From Propionibacteriales bacterium (GTDB taxonomy: Bacteria; Actinomycetota; Actinomycetes; Propionibacteriales; Nocardioidaceae): 64,000 nt of DNA. The notes beneath the pieces are model-generated. The model saw nothing but the letters and a program-made list of their open reading frames with translations, was not told the DNA's origin and did not search any database. Location of the stretch: NCBI GenBank assembly GCA_026392455.1, contig JAPLCB010000011.1, positions 124,001 through 188,000 of the forward strand. Direction: 5' to 3'. The translations under genes were made by a program, and so were the position numbers. Of this stretch, positions 18,001-26,113 are shown in pieces (positions within the stretch are counted from its first letter, which is position 1; every line of letters begins with the position of its first letter).

Positions 18001-18613
18001 CGAAGAACTCCACCCGGACGGGGTGCTCCTCGGTCGGCGGGAAGACGTCGACGATGCCGCCACGAACCGCGAACTCACCGCGCTTCTCCACCAGGTCCAC
18101 GCGCGAGTACGCCGCGTTCACCAGGCTCAGCACCACGTCGTCCAGGTCGATCTGCTGACCCTTGACCAGCTCGACCGGGACCAGGTCCGCGAGTCCCCGG
18201 ACCTGGGGCTGCAGCAACGAGCGGACCGGCGCGACCAGGACCTGGACCGGCCCGTTGCTGGCCTCCGTCCCGGGGTGGACCAGTCGGCGGAGGACGGCCA
18301 GCCGGCGCCCGACGGTGTCGCTGCGCGGGCTGAGGCGTTCGTGCGGCAGCGTCTCCCACGCCGGGTAGAGCGCCAACGACTCGGCCGGGACCAGGTCGGC
18401 CAGCTCGGTGACCAGGTCCTCGGCCTCCCGGACGGTCGCGGTGACCACCAGGACGGTGCGACCGGTACGGGCCAGCCCGGCGATCGCGAAGGGTCGCAAC
18501 GACGTCGGGCCGATCAGGTCGAGGACCGCTGTGTCCGGGTTGCCCGCGCGGGCCAGTGCCGAGGCGAGCACCGGGGTGGTGAGGACGACATCGGCTAGGC
18601 CGGCGAGACGCAA
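15089..18613 (-). CDS. mfd: transcription-repair coupling factor
   Basis: 1174 aa. Mfd removes RNA polymerase stalled at DNA lesions and recruits the UvrA/B excision system. Visible parts: UvrB-homology N-terminus (LVVTATVREAEDLVTEL), RNA-polymerase-interaction domain (GDFVVHEQHGVGQF), Walker A in CGDVGYGKTEIA, DEEQRFG box, SATPIPRT motif, helicase motif VI (QLRGRVGRS) and the TRCF C-terminal domain. Length is normal. The start is TTG at 18613 with AGGAG 5-6 nt upstream. A very long open frame on the opposite strand is only a codon-bias shadow of this gene. Confidence 0.98.
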   Translation of the reverse strand: MRLAGLADVVLTTPVLASALARAGNPDTAVLDLIGPTSLRPFAIAGLARTGRTVLVVTATVREAEDLVTELADLVPAESLALYPAWETLPHERLSPRSDTVGRRLAVLRRLVHPGTEASNGPVQVLVAPVRSLLQPQVRGLADLVPVELVKGQQIDLDDVVLSLVNAAYSRVDLVEKRGEFAVRGGIVDVFPPTEEHPVRVEFFGDEVDELRSFAVADQRTVERVDRLWAPPCRELLLTEEVRSRAAALGQAHPTLREITDKLAEGIAVEGMESLTPALVDEMELLIDLLPAQSHVLLLDPERIRTRAHDLVATSDEFLGASWAAAASGGQAPIDLGAASLRSLAEVREAALAQGKAWWGLSPFGIDSDDESGVVGATAVEPYRGDIEAAVRDITAHVRAGRAVVVVQQGHGLAQRMVEVLSEHDIAARLVESIEPGALSDGSDGVVLVAQGALTSGLTLTRPDVVVLTGEDISGQKASTRDMRAMPTRRKKQIDPLELKPGDFVVHEQHGVGQFLEMKQREVHGAMREYLVLEYGSSKRGHPPDKLFVPADALDQVTRYVGGEQPSLDRLGGADWAKRKGKARKAVRQIAAELIKLYAARQATKGHAFGEDTPWQRELEDAFPFHETPDQLTTVDEVKADMRRTVPMDRLVCGDVGYGKTEIAVRAAFKAVQDGKQVAVLVPTTLLVTQHHSTFAERMSGFPVVLAQLSRFQTDKEAREVIEGIENGSVDIVIGTHRLLNPDIRFKDLGLIIVDEEQRFGVEHKELMKRMRTSVDVLAMSATPIPRTLEMAITGIREMSTITTPPEERHPVLTYVGAYEDRQVIAAIRRELLREGQVFFIHNRVGSIDKAAAKIRELVPEARVATAHGQMGEHQLEQVMLDFWERQFDVLVCTTIVESGLDVSNANTMIIERSDTLGLSQLHQLRGRVGRSRERAYAYFLYPTDKPLTETAHERLATLAQHSDLGGGMAIAMKDLEIRGAGNLLGGEQSGHIADVGFDLYVRLVGEAVSEFRQDGQAPEELVEVRIELPIDANLPHDYVTSERLRLEMYKRLSEVRADADVAVLRDEMVDRYGAPPAPVERLFEVARFRARCRAAGISEVTLAGKHVRFAPVELPDSKVVRVNRIYPGTLIKGAVRTMLVPRPHGARDEELLAWATRLIDAVIDPPAVAVEDK

Positions 18614-18668
18614 CGGAACTCCTGGGGGAAGCCCCCACCTCGGGAACGATCGGGGGTGCGCGCCCAGT

Positions 18669-19451
18669 CTAGGACGCGCGCTGGGCGTACGCGTTGGCGG
18701 CAGCAGCCACGTTGAGCACGTAGGCGTTGTCGTGGTTGTAGGAGTGCACAGCCGCGCTCCAACCGGCGTTGGTGCTCAGGTCGTGGGAGTCGGCGCACAG
18801 GTAGCGGGCGGCGGTCCAGGCAGCATCGTCGAGGTCGAGGGGATCCGCGGTCCCATCGGCATCACCGTCCGAGCCCCAGGTCGCCCAGGTGCTCCGGATG
18901 AACTGCAGTGGTCCGACCGCGTGCTCCCAGACCCGGTCGCCGTGCCAGCGCGCCGACGCCGGCGTGGACCGGATGGCGGCGAAGGCGGTCCCGTCCAGGG
19001 CCGGGCCGATCACCGGCGGCACCGAGGTGCCGTCCGGTTGCAGGGCCCGGTCGTCGATGGTCCCGTGGTGCGACTCGACCCAGCCGATCCCAGCCAGGGT
19101 GTTCCAGGAGAGGTGGCACCCCGGTCGGGTCCGGTCCATCCGCAGAGCGGCGGCGCCGTAGGACGCCATCGCGGAGGCAGGAATCCCTGCGGCAGCGCCG
19201 ATCCGGGCGGCCCAGGCCGGGTCGACCACCGGGGACGCAGCCGGGACACGCTCACCGCTGCGGCTCACCGCATCCGCCGCTGCCACCGCCGGGGCCACCG
19301 GCTCGGCCGACGGCTCGGTGGCCGGGTAGGACAGCGACGTCGGGACCCGGGCACCACCACCGGCTGTCACGATCAGTCCACCCAGGGCGGCGAGGGCCAG
19401 GAAGACCCCACCGATCACGGCGAACCCCAGCCAACGGTGGCGTCCGATCAC
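18669..19451 (-). CDS. lytic murein transglycosylase (SLT/MltB-like)
   Basis: 260 aa. The GTG at 19451 overlaps the pstB stop (GTGA), which fixes the start and implies coupled translation; a longer frame reading into pstB is rejected. The N-terminus is a membrane anchor or signal ([21 protein letters not shown]), then an Ala/Pro-rich linker. The catalytic domain carries [13 protein letters not shown] with the catalytic Glu, [16 protein letters not shown] and AARYLCADS. Such enzymes cut the beta-1,4 bond between MurNAc and GlcNAc and leave 1,6-anhydroMurNAc. Coupling to a phosphate-transport ATPase gene is unusual. Confidence 0.88.
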   Translation of the reverse strand: MIGRHRWLGFAVIGGVFLALAALGGLIVTAGGGARVPTSLSYPATEPSAEPVAPAVAAADAVSRSGERVPAASPVVDPAWAARIGAAAGIPASAMASYGAAALRMDRTRPGCHLSWNTLAGIGWVESHHGTIDDRALQPDGTSVPPVIGPALDGTAFAAIRSTPASARWHGDRVWEHAVGPLQFIRSTWATWGSDGDADGTADPLDLDDAAWTAARYLCADSHDLSTNAGWSAAVHSYNHDNAYVLNVAAAANAYAQRAS

Positions 19452-20365
19452 CCGAAACGTCCGTTGACGTAGTCGCTGGTCCGCTGGTCCTGCGGGTTGT
19501 CGAACATGGCCCGGGTGTCGCCGTGCTCGACGATCACGCCCGGGGTCCCGTGCGAGGCCAGGAAGAAGGCGCACTCGTCCGAGACGCGCGCAGCCTGCTG
19601 CATGTTGTGGGTCACGATCACGATGGTGACCTCGGCGGCCAGCTCGAGCATGGTTTCCTCGATGACCCGGGTCGACGTCGGGTCCAGCGCCGAGCAGGGT
19701 TCGTCCATCAGCAGCACCTTCGGCTTGATCGCCAGGGAGCGCGCGATGCAGAGCCGCTGCTGCTGACCACCGGAGAGACCGCCACCGGGAGCGTCGAGCC
19801 GGTCCTTGACCTCGTTCCAGAGGCCGGCCTTGCGCAGGCAGGACTCGATAAGGTCGTCGCGCTCCTCGCGCGAGGCCTTCGTGCCGGTCAGCTTCAGGCC
19901 GGCCAGGACGTTGTCGCCGATCGACATCGCCGGGAACGGGTTCGGCTTCTGGAAGACCATCCCGATCGAGCGTCGGGCGTCGGTCAGCTTCCGCTCGGGG
20001 CTGTAGATGTCCTCGCCGTCCAGGAGCACCTCACCGGCCAGCTGGGCCGACGGGACCAGCTCGTGCATCCGGTTCAGGATCCGCAGGAAGGTGGACTTTC
20101 CGCAGCCGGACGGACCGATCAGGGCCGTGATCCCGCCTGCAGGCATGGTCAGCGAGACCCGGTCGAGGACCAGGCGGTCGCCGAACCACGCCGAGACGTT
20201 GCGGGCCTCGAGCTCGGCCAAGGGACCGGCGCTGGCCGGACCGACGAACGGGTCCCGCACGTCGGGCAGCAACGACGGCGCGTCCGGTCGCTGGACCTGG
20301 TGCGGGATCGGGGCACCGAAGGCGTCGACCTGGGGCAGGACGCTGGTGTGCTCGTCTAACGTCAT
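19448..20365 (-). CDS. pstB: phosphate ABC transporter ATP-binding protein (orphan PstB)
   Basis: 305 aa. ABC ATPase with Walker A GPSGCGKS (84-91), signature LSGGQQQRL, Walker B VLLMDEP and the PstB-type block [13 protein letters not shown]-like ([18 protein letters not shown]). PstB energises high-affinity phosphate uptake by PstCA. The protein has a about 50-residue N-terminal extension before the ABC domain (usual PstB is about 255 aa). No pstS, pstC, pstA or phoU lies in the window, so it must work with subunits elsewhere or do another job. The downstream lytic transglycosylase overlaps its stop. Confidence 0.9.
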   Translation of the reverse strand: MTLDEHTSVLPQVDAFGAPIPHQVQRPDAPSLLPDVRDPFVGPASAGPLAELEARNVSAWFGDRLVLDRVSLTMPAGGITALIGPSGCGKSTFLRILNRMHELVPSAQLAGEVLLDGEDIYSPERKLTDARRSIGMVFQKPNPFPAMSIGDNVLAGLKLTGTKASREERDDLIESCLRKAGLWNEVKDRLDAPGGGLSGGQQQRLCIARSLAIKPKVLLMDEPCSALDPTSTRVIEETMLELAAEVTIVIVTHNMQQAARVSDECAFFLASHGTPGVIVEHGDTRAMFDNPQDQRTSDYVNGRFG

Positions 20366-20501
20366 CGCAGTCTCGTTTCTCCCGGTCGGACCGGTGCCGC
20401 GGCGCGCGGGACCGACAGCCGTGGCCGGCCGGGATCAGAGTGCGTGGGGCGGGAGACCGGTCGGCAGCCGCCGGGTGAACGGAAGGCGAACAACCCCCGC
20501 C

Positions 20502-22211
20502 TCATCCCGCCCAGGGGCCTTCGGGGGCCTGCACCCGCGCCTCGTCGGCCTCCTGGTCGGTCAGCTTCTCCTGGCTCTGGCGCTCGGCCTCGACGCGACG
20601 CAGGTAGTGATCGACCTCCTCGACCATCCTTGCCTCGTCCCACCCCAGGACACCGCCCATCAGCTCGGCGACCTGCTCGGCCGCGAGGGTTCCGCGGTCG
20701 AAGGTCTCGATCGAGATCCGGGTACGTCGGCACAGGACGTCGTCGAGGTGCCTGCCACCCTCGTGGGTGACCGCGTAGACCACCTCGGCTGCCAGGTAGT
20801 CCTCGGCGTGGATCAGTGGCTCTGCCAGGGTCGGGTCGTCGATCAGCAGGTCGAGCACCTCGTCGATCATCCCGCCGTACCGACCGAGGAGGTGGTCGAT
20901 GCGCGAGATGTGCAGGCCCGACGTACGGGCCAGGGTCGCCCGCTGGTTGGTCCGGGTCTCGAACCCGTGCGCCCCCAGCAGCGGCACCCGGTCGGTGATG
21001 CTGGGCCGGGTGCCACCGTCCAGCGACGCAGCCGCTGCGTCGACCGCGTCCTTGGCCATCACCCGGTAGGTGGTGAGCTTGCCGCCGGCGATCATCACCA
21101 GACCCGGGACCGGCGCGACCACGGTGTGCTCGCGGGAGATCCGCGAGGTCGGCTCGGTCTCGCCCTTGAGCAGGGGCCGCAGCCCGGCGTAGACGCCCTC
21201 GACGTCGTCGTGGTCCAGAGGGTCCTTGAGCAGCATGTTCAGGTGGCCGAGCACGTAGTCGATGTCGGCCCGGGAGGCAGCCGGATGCGCCTTGTCCAGG
21301 TCCCACGGCGTGTCGGTGGTGCCGATGATCCAGTGCCGGCCCCAGGGGATCACGAAGAGCACCGACTTCTCGGTCTTGGTGATGAACCCGGACTCGGAGC
21401 GGATCCGGTCCCGCGGCACCACCAGGTGGATGCCCTTGCTGGCCTCGACCCGCAGGGCTCCCTTGCCGCCGACCAGCGACTGGATCCCGTCGGTCCAGAC
21501 CCCGGCGGCGTTGATGACCACGCGGGCCCGGACCTCGTAGGTGACGTCGTTCTCCAGGTCGCGGACGGTCGCACCGACCACCCGCTCCCCCTCGCGCAGG
21601 AAACCGACGACCTGGGTCCGCGAGGCCACGTGGGCCCCGTACGCCGCCGCGGTGCGCGCGATGTTCATCACCAGCCGGGCGTCGTCGACCTGGCAGTCGT
21701 AGTACTGGATCGCGCCGGTGAGCTGGTCGGTGCGCAGGTCGGGCGCGATCCGGGCGACCTGGCGGCGGAACAGGTGCTTGTGCTTGGGCACGCCCATGTC
21801 GTACTTGCCGGCCATCGCCATGCCGTCGTAGAGCACCAGACCGGCGCCGACGTAGGGACGCTCCCAGGTCTTGTGCAGCGGGTAGAGGAACGGGACCGGG
21901 CGGACCAGGTGCGGCGCGAGCCGGGTCAGCAGCAGGCCGCGCTCCTGGAGGGCTTCGCGGACCAGGCCGAAGTCGAACATCTCCAGGTAGCGCAGACCGC
22001 CGTGGACGAGCTTGCTGCTGCGCGAGCTGGTGCCGCTGGCGAAGTCGCGCTGCTCGACGATGGCCGTGGAGAGTCCCCGGGAGACCGCGTCCAGGGCGAC
22101 CCCGGCACCGACGACGCCGCCCCCGACGACCAGCACGTCGAGCTCCGAGGTGGACATCCCGTGCAGCGCCGCCGCACGGGAACCGGGTCCGAGGTCTGCG
22201 GTCAGGGCCAT
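20502..22211 (-). CDS. glpD: aerobic glycerol-3-phosphate dehydrogenase
   Basis: 569 aa from the ATG at 22211, preceded by GGGAGG; longer upstream readings overlap arsI. FAD-binding N-terminus VLVVGGGVVGAGVALDA, then SGTSSRSSKLVHGGLRYLE typical of GlpD, and a C-terminal DAO_C domain. It oxidises sn-glycerol 3-phosphate to dihydroxyacetone phosphate and feeds electrons to the quinone pool at the membrane. It stands between pstB and the ars genes, with 136 bp of non-coding sequence after it. Confidence 0.96.
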   Translation of the reverse strand: MALTADLGPGSRAAALHGMSTSELDVLVVGGGVVGAGVALDAVSRGLSTAIVEQRDFASGTSSRSSKLVHGGLRYLEMFDFGLVREALQERGLLLTRLAPHLVRPVPFLYPLHKTWERPYVGAGLVLYDGMAMAGKYDMGVPKHKHLFRRQVARIAPDLRTDQLTGAIQYYDCQVDDARLVMNIARTAAAYGAHVASRTQVVGFLREGERVVGATVRDLENDVTYEVRARVVINAAGVWTDGIQSLVGGKGALRVEASKGIHLVVPRDRIRSESGFITKTEKSVLFVIPWGRHWIIGTTDTPWDLDKAHPAASRADIDYVLGHLNMLLKDPLDHDDVEGVYAGLRPLLKGETEPTSRISREHTVVAPVPGLVMIAGGKLTTYRVMAKDAVDAAAASLDGGTRPSITDRVPLLGAHGFETRTNQRATLARTSGLHISRIDHLLGRYGGMIDEVLDLLIDDPTLAEPLIHAEDYLAAEVVYAVTHEGGRHLDDVLCRRTRISIETFDRGTLAAEQVAELMGGVLGWDEARMVEEVDHYLRRVEAERQSQEKLTDQEADEARVQAPEGPWAG

Positions 22212-22251
22212 GGCCCCATCCTCCCAGACCTGTGGGTGCCGCCGGTCCGGT

Positions 22252-22710
22252 TCAGCAGCAGGCCGACGCGCTGGGCTCCGGCTCGGCAGTGACGGCGTGA
22301 CCGCAGCAGCCGTCGGAGTCGGAGACCTCCGCACTGAAGGTCTCACTGTCGGCCAGCACCGTGTAGACCTCCCAGCGCTCGCCGTTCGGCGCGTTCTCGA
22401 CCCAGAACTTGTCCTGCTTGGCGTAGCAGCAGGTGGTGTCGCGCTCCTCGGTGGCCGCGAAGCCCGCGCGGCCGAGGCGGAGGTGCTCGGCGTCGACCGA
22501 CGCGGAGTCCTCGACCTCGACACCGAGGTGGTTGACCGAGCCGCCCTGACCGGGGTTCTCGATCAGGACCAGCTTGAGCGGCGGGTCGGCGATGGCGAAG
22601 TTCGCGTAGCCGGGCTTCCGCTTGGCGGGCTCGGCGCCGAAGAGGGTCGAGTAGAAGGCGATGGACTCCTCGAGGTCGTTGACGTTGAGGGCGAGCTGCA
22701 GACGGGACAT
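22252..22710 (-). CDS. arsI: ArsI-type C-As lyase (VOC family, CadI-like)
   Basis: 152 aa, ATG at 22710 with AGGAG 5 nt upstream. Two VOC half-domains. It matches the actinobacterial ArsI pattern: LQLALNV with Q5, NHLGVEVE with H61 and ERWEVYTV with E114 as likely Fe(II) ligands, and the vicinal pair TTCC (C94-C95) that binds trivalent organoarsenic. ArsI splits methyl- or aryl-arsenite to arsenite. The tail has further Cys (GCCGH, ACC). It is divergent from arsR, from which it is separated by a 77-bp control region. The old name CadI (cadmium-induced) belongs to the same family. Confidence 0.9.
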   Translation of the reverse strand: MSRLQLALNVNDLEESIAFYSTLFGAEPAKRKPGYANFAIADPPLKLVLIENPGQGGSVNHLGVEVEDSASVDAEHLRLGRAGFAATEERDTTCCYAKQDKFWVENAPNGERWEVYTVLADSETFSAEVSDSDGCCGHAVTAEPEPSASACC

Positions 22711-22724
22711 GGTCACTCCTAGAC

Positions 22725-22740
22725 ATAGATGAACATCGAT
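22725..22740. promoter_or_regulatory. candidate ArsR operator
   Basis: An imperfect 16-bp inverted repeat, ATnGATG-AA-CATCnAT, in the AT-rich interval between arsI and arsR. A further CATCGAT half-site lies about 30 bp nearer arsR. The position would let ArsR control both directions. Confidence 0.5.
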
Positions 22741-22787
22741 ATAGACACCAGGTTGCCGGACACATCGATCTCTGTCAATATTTATTC

Positions 22788-23144
22788 ATGTCGAAGTCTC
22801 AGCTGACCCTCACGCCGGTGCAGACGGTCGCGTGCTGCTCACCGTTGGTCTCCGCGCCGCTCAGCGAGGAGACCGCCGAGCGGATCGCACCGCTGCTCAA
22901 GGCGATCGCCGACCCCGTCCGGTTGCGCCTGCTGTCCCTGGTGGCCGCTCACGACGGCGGCGAAGCCTGCGTGTGCGACCTGAACGACGCCTTCGACCTG
23001 TCCCAGCCGACCATCAGCCACCACCTCAAGGTGCTGCACGAGTCGGGCCTGCTCGACCGGAGCAAGCGGGGCGTCTGGGTCTACTACCGGGTGCGTGGCG
23101 AGGCACTGAGCGACCTGGCGGCCCTGATCGGCGGCGGGCTGTGA
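22788..23144 (+). CDS. arsR: ArsR-family metalloregulator
   Basis: 118 aa. A winged-helix repressor: KAIADPVRLRLLSLV then LSQPTISHHLKVLHESGLL (recognition helix). Cysteines C16-C17 near the N-terminus and C61/C63 (ACVCDL) match the As(III) site type of Corynebacterium glutamicum ArsR, which uses C15, C16 and C55. It would release its operator on binding As(III). No Shine-Dalgarno is seen and the sequence just upstream is AT-rich, so the message may be leaderless. Its stop overlaps the aquaporin GTG by 4 nt (GTGA). Confidence 0.93.
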   Translation: MSKSQLTLTPVQTVACCSPLVSAPLSEETAERIAPLLKAIADPVRLRLLSLVAAHDGGEACVCDLNDAFDLSQPTISHHLKVLHESGLLDRSKRGVWVYYRVRGEALSDLAALIGGGL

Positions 23145-23824
23145 GTCTCGGGCGCCGCCTGGGCGCCGAGCTCGTCGGCACCGCCTTCCTGGTGATGGCC
23201 GTGGTCGGCTCCGGGATCGCCGCCTCGCGGCTCTCCCCCGACGACGTCGGTCTCCAGCTCCTGGAGAACAGCCTGATCACCGGCGCCGCCCTGGTCGCGC
23301 TGATCCTCACGCTGCAGCCGGTCTCCGCCGCCTTCAATCCGGTCGTCAGCGCCGTGGAGGCCGCCCTCGGCCTGATCCGGTGGAGCGAGGCGGGCCTGCT
23401 GGCGATCGCGCAGGTCACCGGAGGGATCCTCGGCACCGTCGTCGCCAACCTGATGTTCGACCTCGACGCGGTCACCTGGTCGACCCACGAACGCAGTGGT
23501 GGCGGGCTCTGGCTGGCCGAGGTGGTGGCCACCCTGGGCCTGGTGGTCGTGATCTTCGGCGCGGTCCGTTCCGGGCGCACCGAGACCATCGCGTACGCCG
23601 TCGGCGGCTACATCACCGCGGCCTACTGGTTCACGTCGTCGACCAGCTTCGCCAACCCCGCCGTGACCGTCGCGCGGATGTTCACCGACACCTTCGCCGG
23701 GATCGACCCGTCGTCGGTCGCGATGTTCGTGCTGATGCAGGTCGTCGGCGGCGTGCTCGCCCTGGGCCTGGTCCGCCTGCTGTTCCCCCATCCGACCCAT
23801 CTTCCAGACAGCGGGACCGCATGA
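23141..23824 (+). CDS. MIP/aquaporin family channel (AqpS-like)
   Basis: 227 aa, GTG at 23141 overlapping the arsR stop. Six membrane helices with two half-helix motifs: the first is NPV (66-68, AAFNPVVS) in place of NPA, the second NPA (172-174, ANPAVTVAR). In Sinorhizobium meliloti an aquaglyceroporin in the ars operon (AqpS) lets arsenite made by ArsC flow out; the same role is inferred here. The altered first motif widens the question of what it conducts (As(OH)3 or methylarsenicals). It is in the middle of arsR-aqp-arsC, with 4-nt overlaps on both sides. Confidence 0.85.
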   Translation: MSLGRRLGAELVGTAFLVMAVVGSGIAASRLSPDDVGLQLLENSLITGAALVALILTLQPVSAAFNPVVSAVEAALGLIRWSEAGLLAIAQVTGGILGTVVANLMFDLDAVTWSTHERSGGGLWLAEVVATLGLVVVIFGAVRSGRTETIAYAVGGYITAAYWFTSSTSFANPAVTVARMFTDTFAGIDPSSVAMFVLMQVVGGVLALGLVRLLFPHPTHLPDSGTA

Positions 23825-24453
23825 GCGACCACAGCCACCAGAGCGTCCACGAAGCCGCCTACGCCCACATCGTCGACGAGCTCACCTACAAGTACGACAG
23901 CGTCTTCAGCCCGGAGTCGATCCGCGAGGCCGTCGCGCAGGCCCGTCAGGAGCTCGAGCCGAGCGCGCGGGTGACCGAGTACCTCCCCCTCCTGGTGGCG
24001 CGTTTCGCGAAGGAACGCCTGATCGCCGGCGCGCAGGCGGACGGCCGGGTGGCCAAGGAGGTCCCCGAGCTCCTGTTCATCTGCGTCCACAACGCCGGGC
24101 GGTCCCAGCTCGCGGCCGCGATCGCCGAGCACCTCTCCGCGGGGCGGGTGCACGTGCGGACCGCCGGGTCGCAGCCCGACAGCGCCGTCAACCCGGACGT
24201 GGTCACGGTCCTGGCCGAGCGCGGGATCGACATCACCCACGCCTTCCCCAAGCCGCTCGCCGACGACGTCGTCATGGCCGCGGACGTGATCGTCACGATG
24301 GGCTGCGGCGACACCTGTCCGGTCTTCCCGGGCAAGCGCTACGAGGACTGGGACGTGCCCGACCCGGCCGGCCAGCCGCTGGACACCGTGCGCGACGTCC
24401 GCGACCAGATCCAGGCCCGCGTCACCACCCTGCTCCGCGAACTCAACCTCTGA
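23821..24453 (+). CDS. low-MW phosphatase-type arsenate reductase with N-terminal helical domain
   Basis: 210 aa, ATG at 23821 overlapping the aquaporin stop. Residues 1-80 form a helical domain (YAHIVDELTYKYDSVFSPES, VTEYLPLLVARFAKERL), found fused to some actinobacterial ArsC proteins. The catalytic domain follows: P-loop CVHNAGRS with C88, and C162/C166 in MGCGDTCPVFPGK. It reduces arsenate to arsenite. The reductant (mycothiol or thioredoxin) cannot be settled by eye; the two extra Cys favour an intramolecular disulfide relay. The next gene is a second copy without the N-terminal domain. Confidence 0.9.
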   Translation: MSDHSHQSVHEAAYAHIVDELTYKYDSVFSPESIREAVAQARQELEPSARVTEYLPLLVARFAKERLIAGAQADGRVAKEVPELLFICVHNAGRSQLAAAIAEHLSAGRVHVRTAGSQPDSAVNPDVVTVLAERGIDITHAFPKPLADDVVMAADVIVTMGCGDTCPVFPGKRYEDWDVPDPAGQPLDTVRDVRDQIQARVTTLLRELNL

Positions 24454-24466
24454 CCAGGAGACCCCC

Positions 24467-24874
24467 ATGACCCAGAAGCCCACCGTGCTCTTCGTGTGCG
24501 TCCACAACGCCGGCCGTTCGCAGATGGCCGCCGGCTTCCTGCAGCACCTCGCCGGCGACCGGATCGAGGTCCTCTCCGCGGGCTCGCAACCGGCCGACCA
24601 GATCAACCCGGCCGCGGTCGCCGCGATGGCCGAGGTCGGGATCGACATCGCCGGCGCCCAGCCGAAGGTGCTCACCACCGAGTCGGTGCAGGCCTCCGAC
24701 GTGGTGATCACGATGGGCTGCGGCGACGCCTGCCCGTTCTTCCCCGGCAAGCGGTACGAGGACTGGAAGCTCGACGACCCGGCCGGTCAGGGGCTCGATT
24801 CGGTGCGCGTGATCCGCGACGACATCCTGGCGAGGATCGAGGGGCTCATCGACGAGCTCGACGCAGCGCGCTGA
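24467..24874 (+). CDS. arsC: arsenate reductase, low-MW phosphatase type
   Basis: 135 aa, ATG at 24467 with GGAG upstream. P-loop CVHNAGRSQMA (C11) and C85/C89 in MGCGDACPFFPGK, very similar to the catalytic half of the preceding gene, so the two arose by duplication. It lies 13 bp after the first. Both copies conserve all Cys, so both are probably active; differing electron donors are possible. The following 141 bp to the permease hold no gene. Confidence 0.93.
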   Translation: MTQKPTVLFVCVHNAGRSQMAAGFLQHLAGDRIEVLSAGSQPADQINPAAVAAMAEVGIDIAGAQPKVLTTESVQASDVVITMGCGDACPFFPGKRYEDWKLDDPAGQGLDSVRVIRDDILARIEGLIDELDAAR

Positions 24875-25003
24875 GCCCGCTCGCGATCTCCCTCGACGCC
24901 CTGCTGCTGGTTCCGGTCACCTGGGTCGTCGTGCGAGCCGTCGGGGACCGTTCGTCCCGGGGATCAGTGCCGTTCGACCCGGGTCAGCGGATCGGCTGAC
25001 TCA

Positions 25004-25009
25004 TAGCCT
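25004..25009 (+). promoter_or_regulatory. -10 box, leaderless promoter of the permease
   Basis: TAGCCT, 6 nt before the ATG at 25016. It would start a second transcript in the ars island. Confidence 0.5.
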
Positions 25010-25015
25010 CGGACC

Positions 25016-26083
25016 ATGGCACCCGCCACCCGCGCCCTGCTCGCCAACAGGATGCCGACGACGAGGTCCGGGCGCTGGACGATGCTGACCGCACTCGCGG
25101 TCGGGTGGGTGCTGGCGTACGGGGTGAACGGCTGGTTCTGGGACCGGGTCTTCGTCGATCTGCTGGCGCTGGACCCGTCGACCCGGGGGACCTCGGCCGC
25201 ACACTTCTTCTGCTACGACCTCGTGAAGATCGCTCTGCTCCTCTCCGGCATCATCTTCGTGGTCACGATCCTGCGGTCGTTCATGAGCATCGAGCGGACC
25301 CGGGCCCTACTCGGAGGCCGTCGGGAGGGAGTGGGCAACGTCGCGGCCGGGGCGCTGGGCGTGGTCACCCCCTTCTGCTCCTGCAGCGCGGTCCCCGCAT
25401 TCATCGGGTTCGTCTCCGCAGGGATCCCCCTGGGCGTCACCCTGAGCTTCCTGATCGCCAGCCCGCTGGTCAACGAGGTCGCCATCGGCCTGCTCCTCAG
25501 CCTCTTCGGGCTGAAGGTCACCGCGCTCTACGTGGGCTCCGGACTGCTGATCGCGATCGGCGCCGGCTGGGTGCTCGGCCGGATGCGCCTCGAGCGCTGG
25601 GTCGAGCCCTTCGTCTTCGAGACCAGGCTCGACGGGCAGGTGATCGACGCGACGGCCGGACTGACCTTCGAGCAGCGGATCCGGATGGGTTTCGAGGAAG
25701 TAGGAAGCGTCCTGCGCCGGATCGGCCCGTACCTGGTCGTCGGGATCGGGATCGGCGCCGCCATCCACGGCTGGGCACCGGAGGACCTGTTCACCCGGTA
25801 CGCCGGACCGGGTGCGGTGCTCGGCGTCCCGATCGCCGTCCTGATCGGTATCCCGCTCTACTCCAACGCCGCCGGGATCCTGCCGCTGGTCGAGTCCTTG
25901 CACGACAAGGGCATGCCGATGGGCACCCTGCTGGCCTTCATGATGGCCGTGGTCGCCCTCTCCCTGCCCGAGATGATCCTGCTGCGGCAGGTGCTCAAGG
26001 TCCAGCTCCTGGCCATCTACGTCGGGGTGGTCGCGCTCGGCATCATCGGCGTCGGCTACCTGTTCAACGTCGTCCTCGCCTGA
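25016..26083 (+). CDS. permease, ArsP/YraQ (UPF0718) family
   Basis: 355 aa with eight to ten membrane helices in two repeated halves. The first half has the family motif VVTPFCSCSAVPAFIGF; the second half has the matching GIPLYSNAAGILPLV. ArsP members export trivalent methyl- and aryl-arsenicals, and the Cys in the TPFCSCS motif is implicated. Being beside arsI, arsC and a small thioredoxin-like gene supports an arsenical role, although some YraQ members have other substrates. ATG at 25016 with a TAnnnT box 6 nt upstream suggests its own leaderless promoter. Confidence 0.82.
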   Translation: MAPATRALLANRMPTTRSGRWTMLTALAVGWVLAYGVNGWFWDRVFVDLLALDPSTRGTSAAHFFCYDLVKIALLLSGIIFVVTILRSFMSIERTRALLGGRREGVGNVAAGALGVVTPFCSCSAVPAFIGFVSAGIPLGVTLSFLIASPLVNEVAIGLLLSLFGLKVTALYVGSGLLIAIGAGWVLGRMRLERWVEPFVFETRLDGQVIDATAGLTFEQRIRMGFEEVGSVLRRIGPYLVVGIGIGAAIHGWAPEDLFTRYAGPGAVLGVPIAVLIGIPLYSNAAGILPLVESLHDKGMPMGTLLAFMMAVVALSLPEMILLRQVLKVQLLAIYVGVVALGIIGVGYLFNVVLA

Positions 26084-26113
26084 GCACGTCCACCCATCCA
26101 TCGGAGGTTGTCC

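Noticed and set aside
14369-18598. Very long plus-strand open frame (over 1400 codons) opposite mfd
   Set aside because: It is a GC codon-bias shadow of mfd; composition is repetitive Arg/Gly/Asp/Leu with no domain, and mfd motifs on the other strand are complete.
24875-25015. A small gene between arsC and the permease
   Set aside because: No frame has a credible start, and the -10 box and start of the permease explain the end of the gap.
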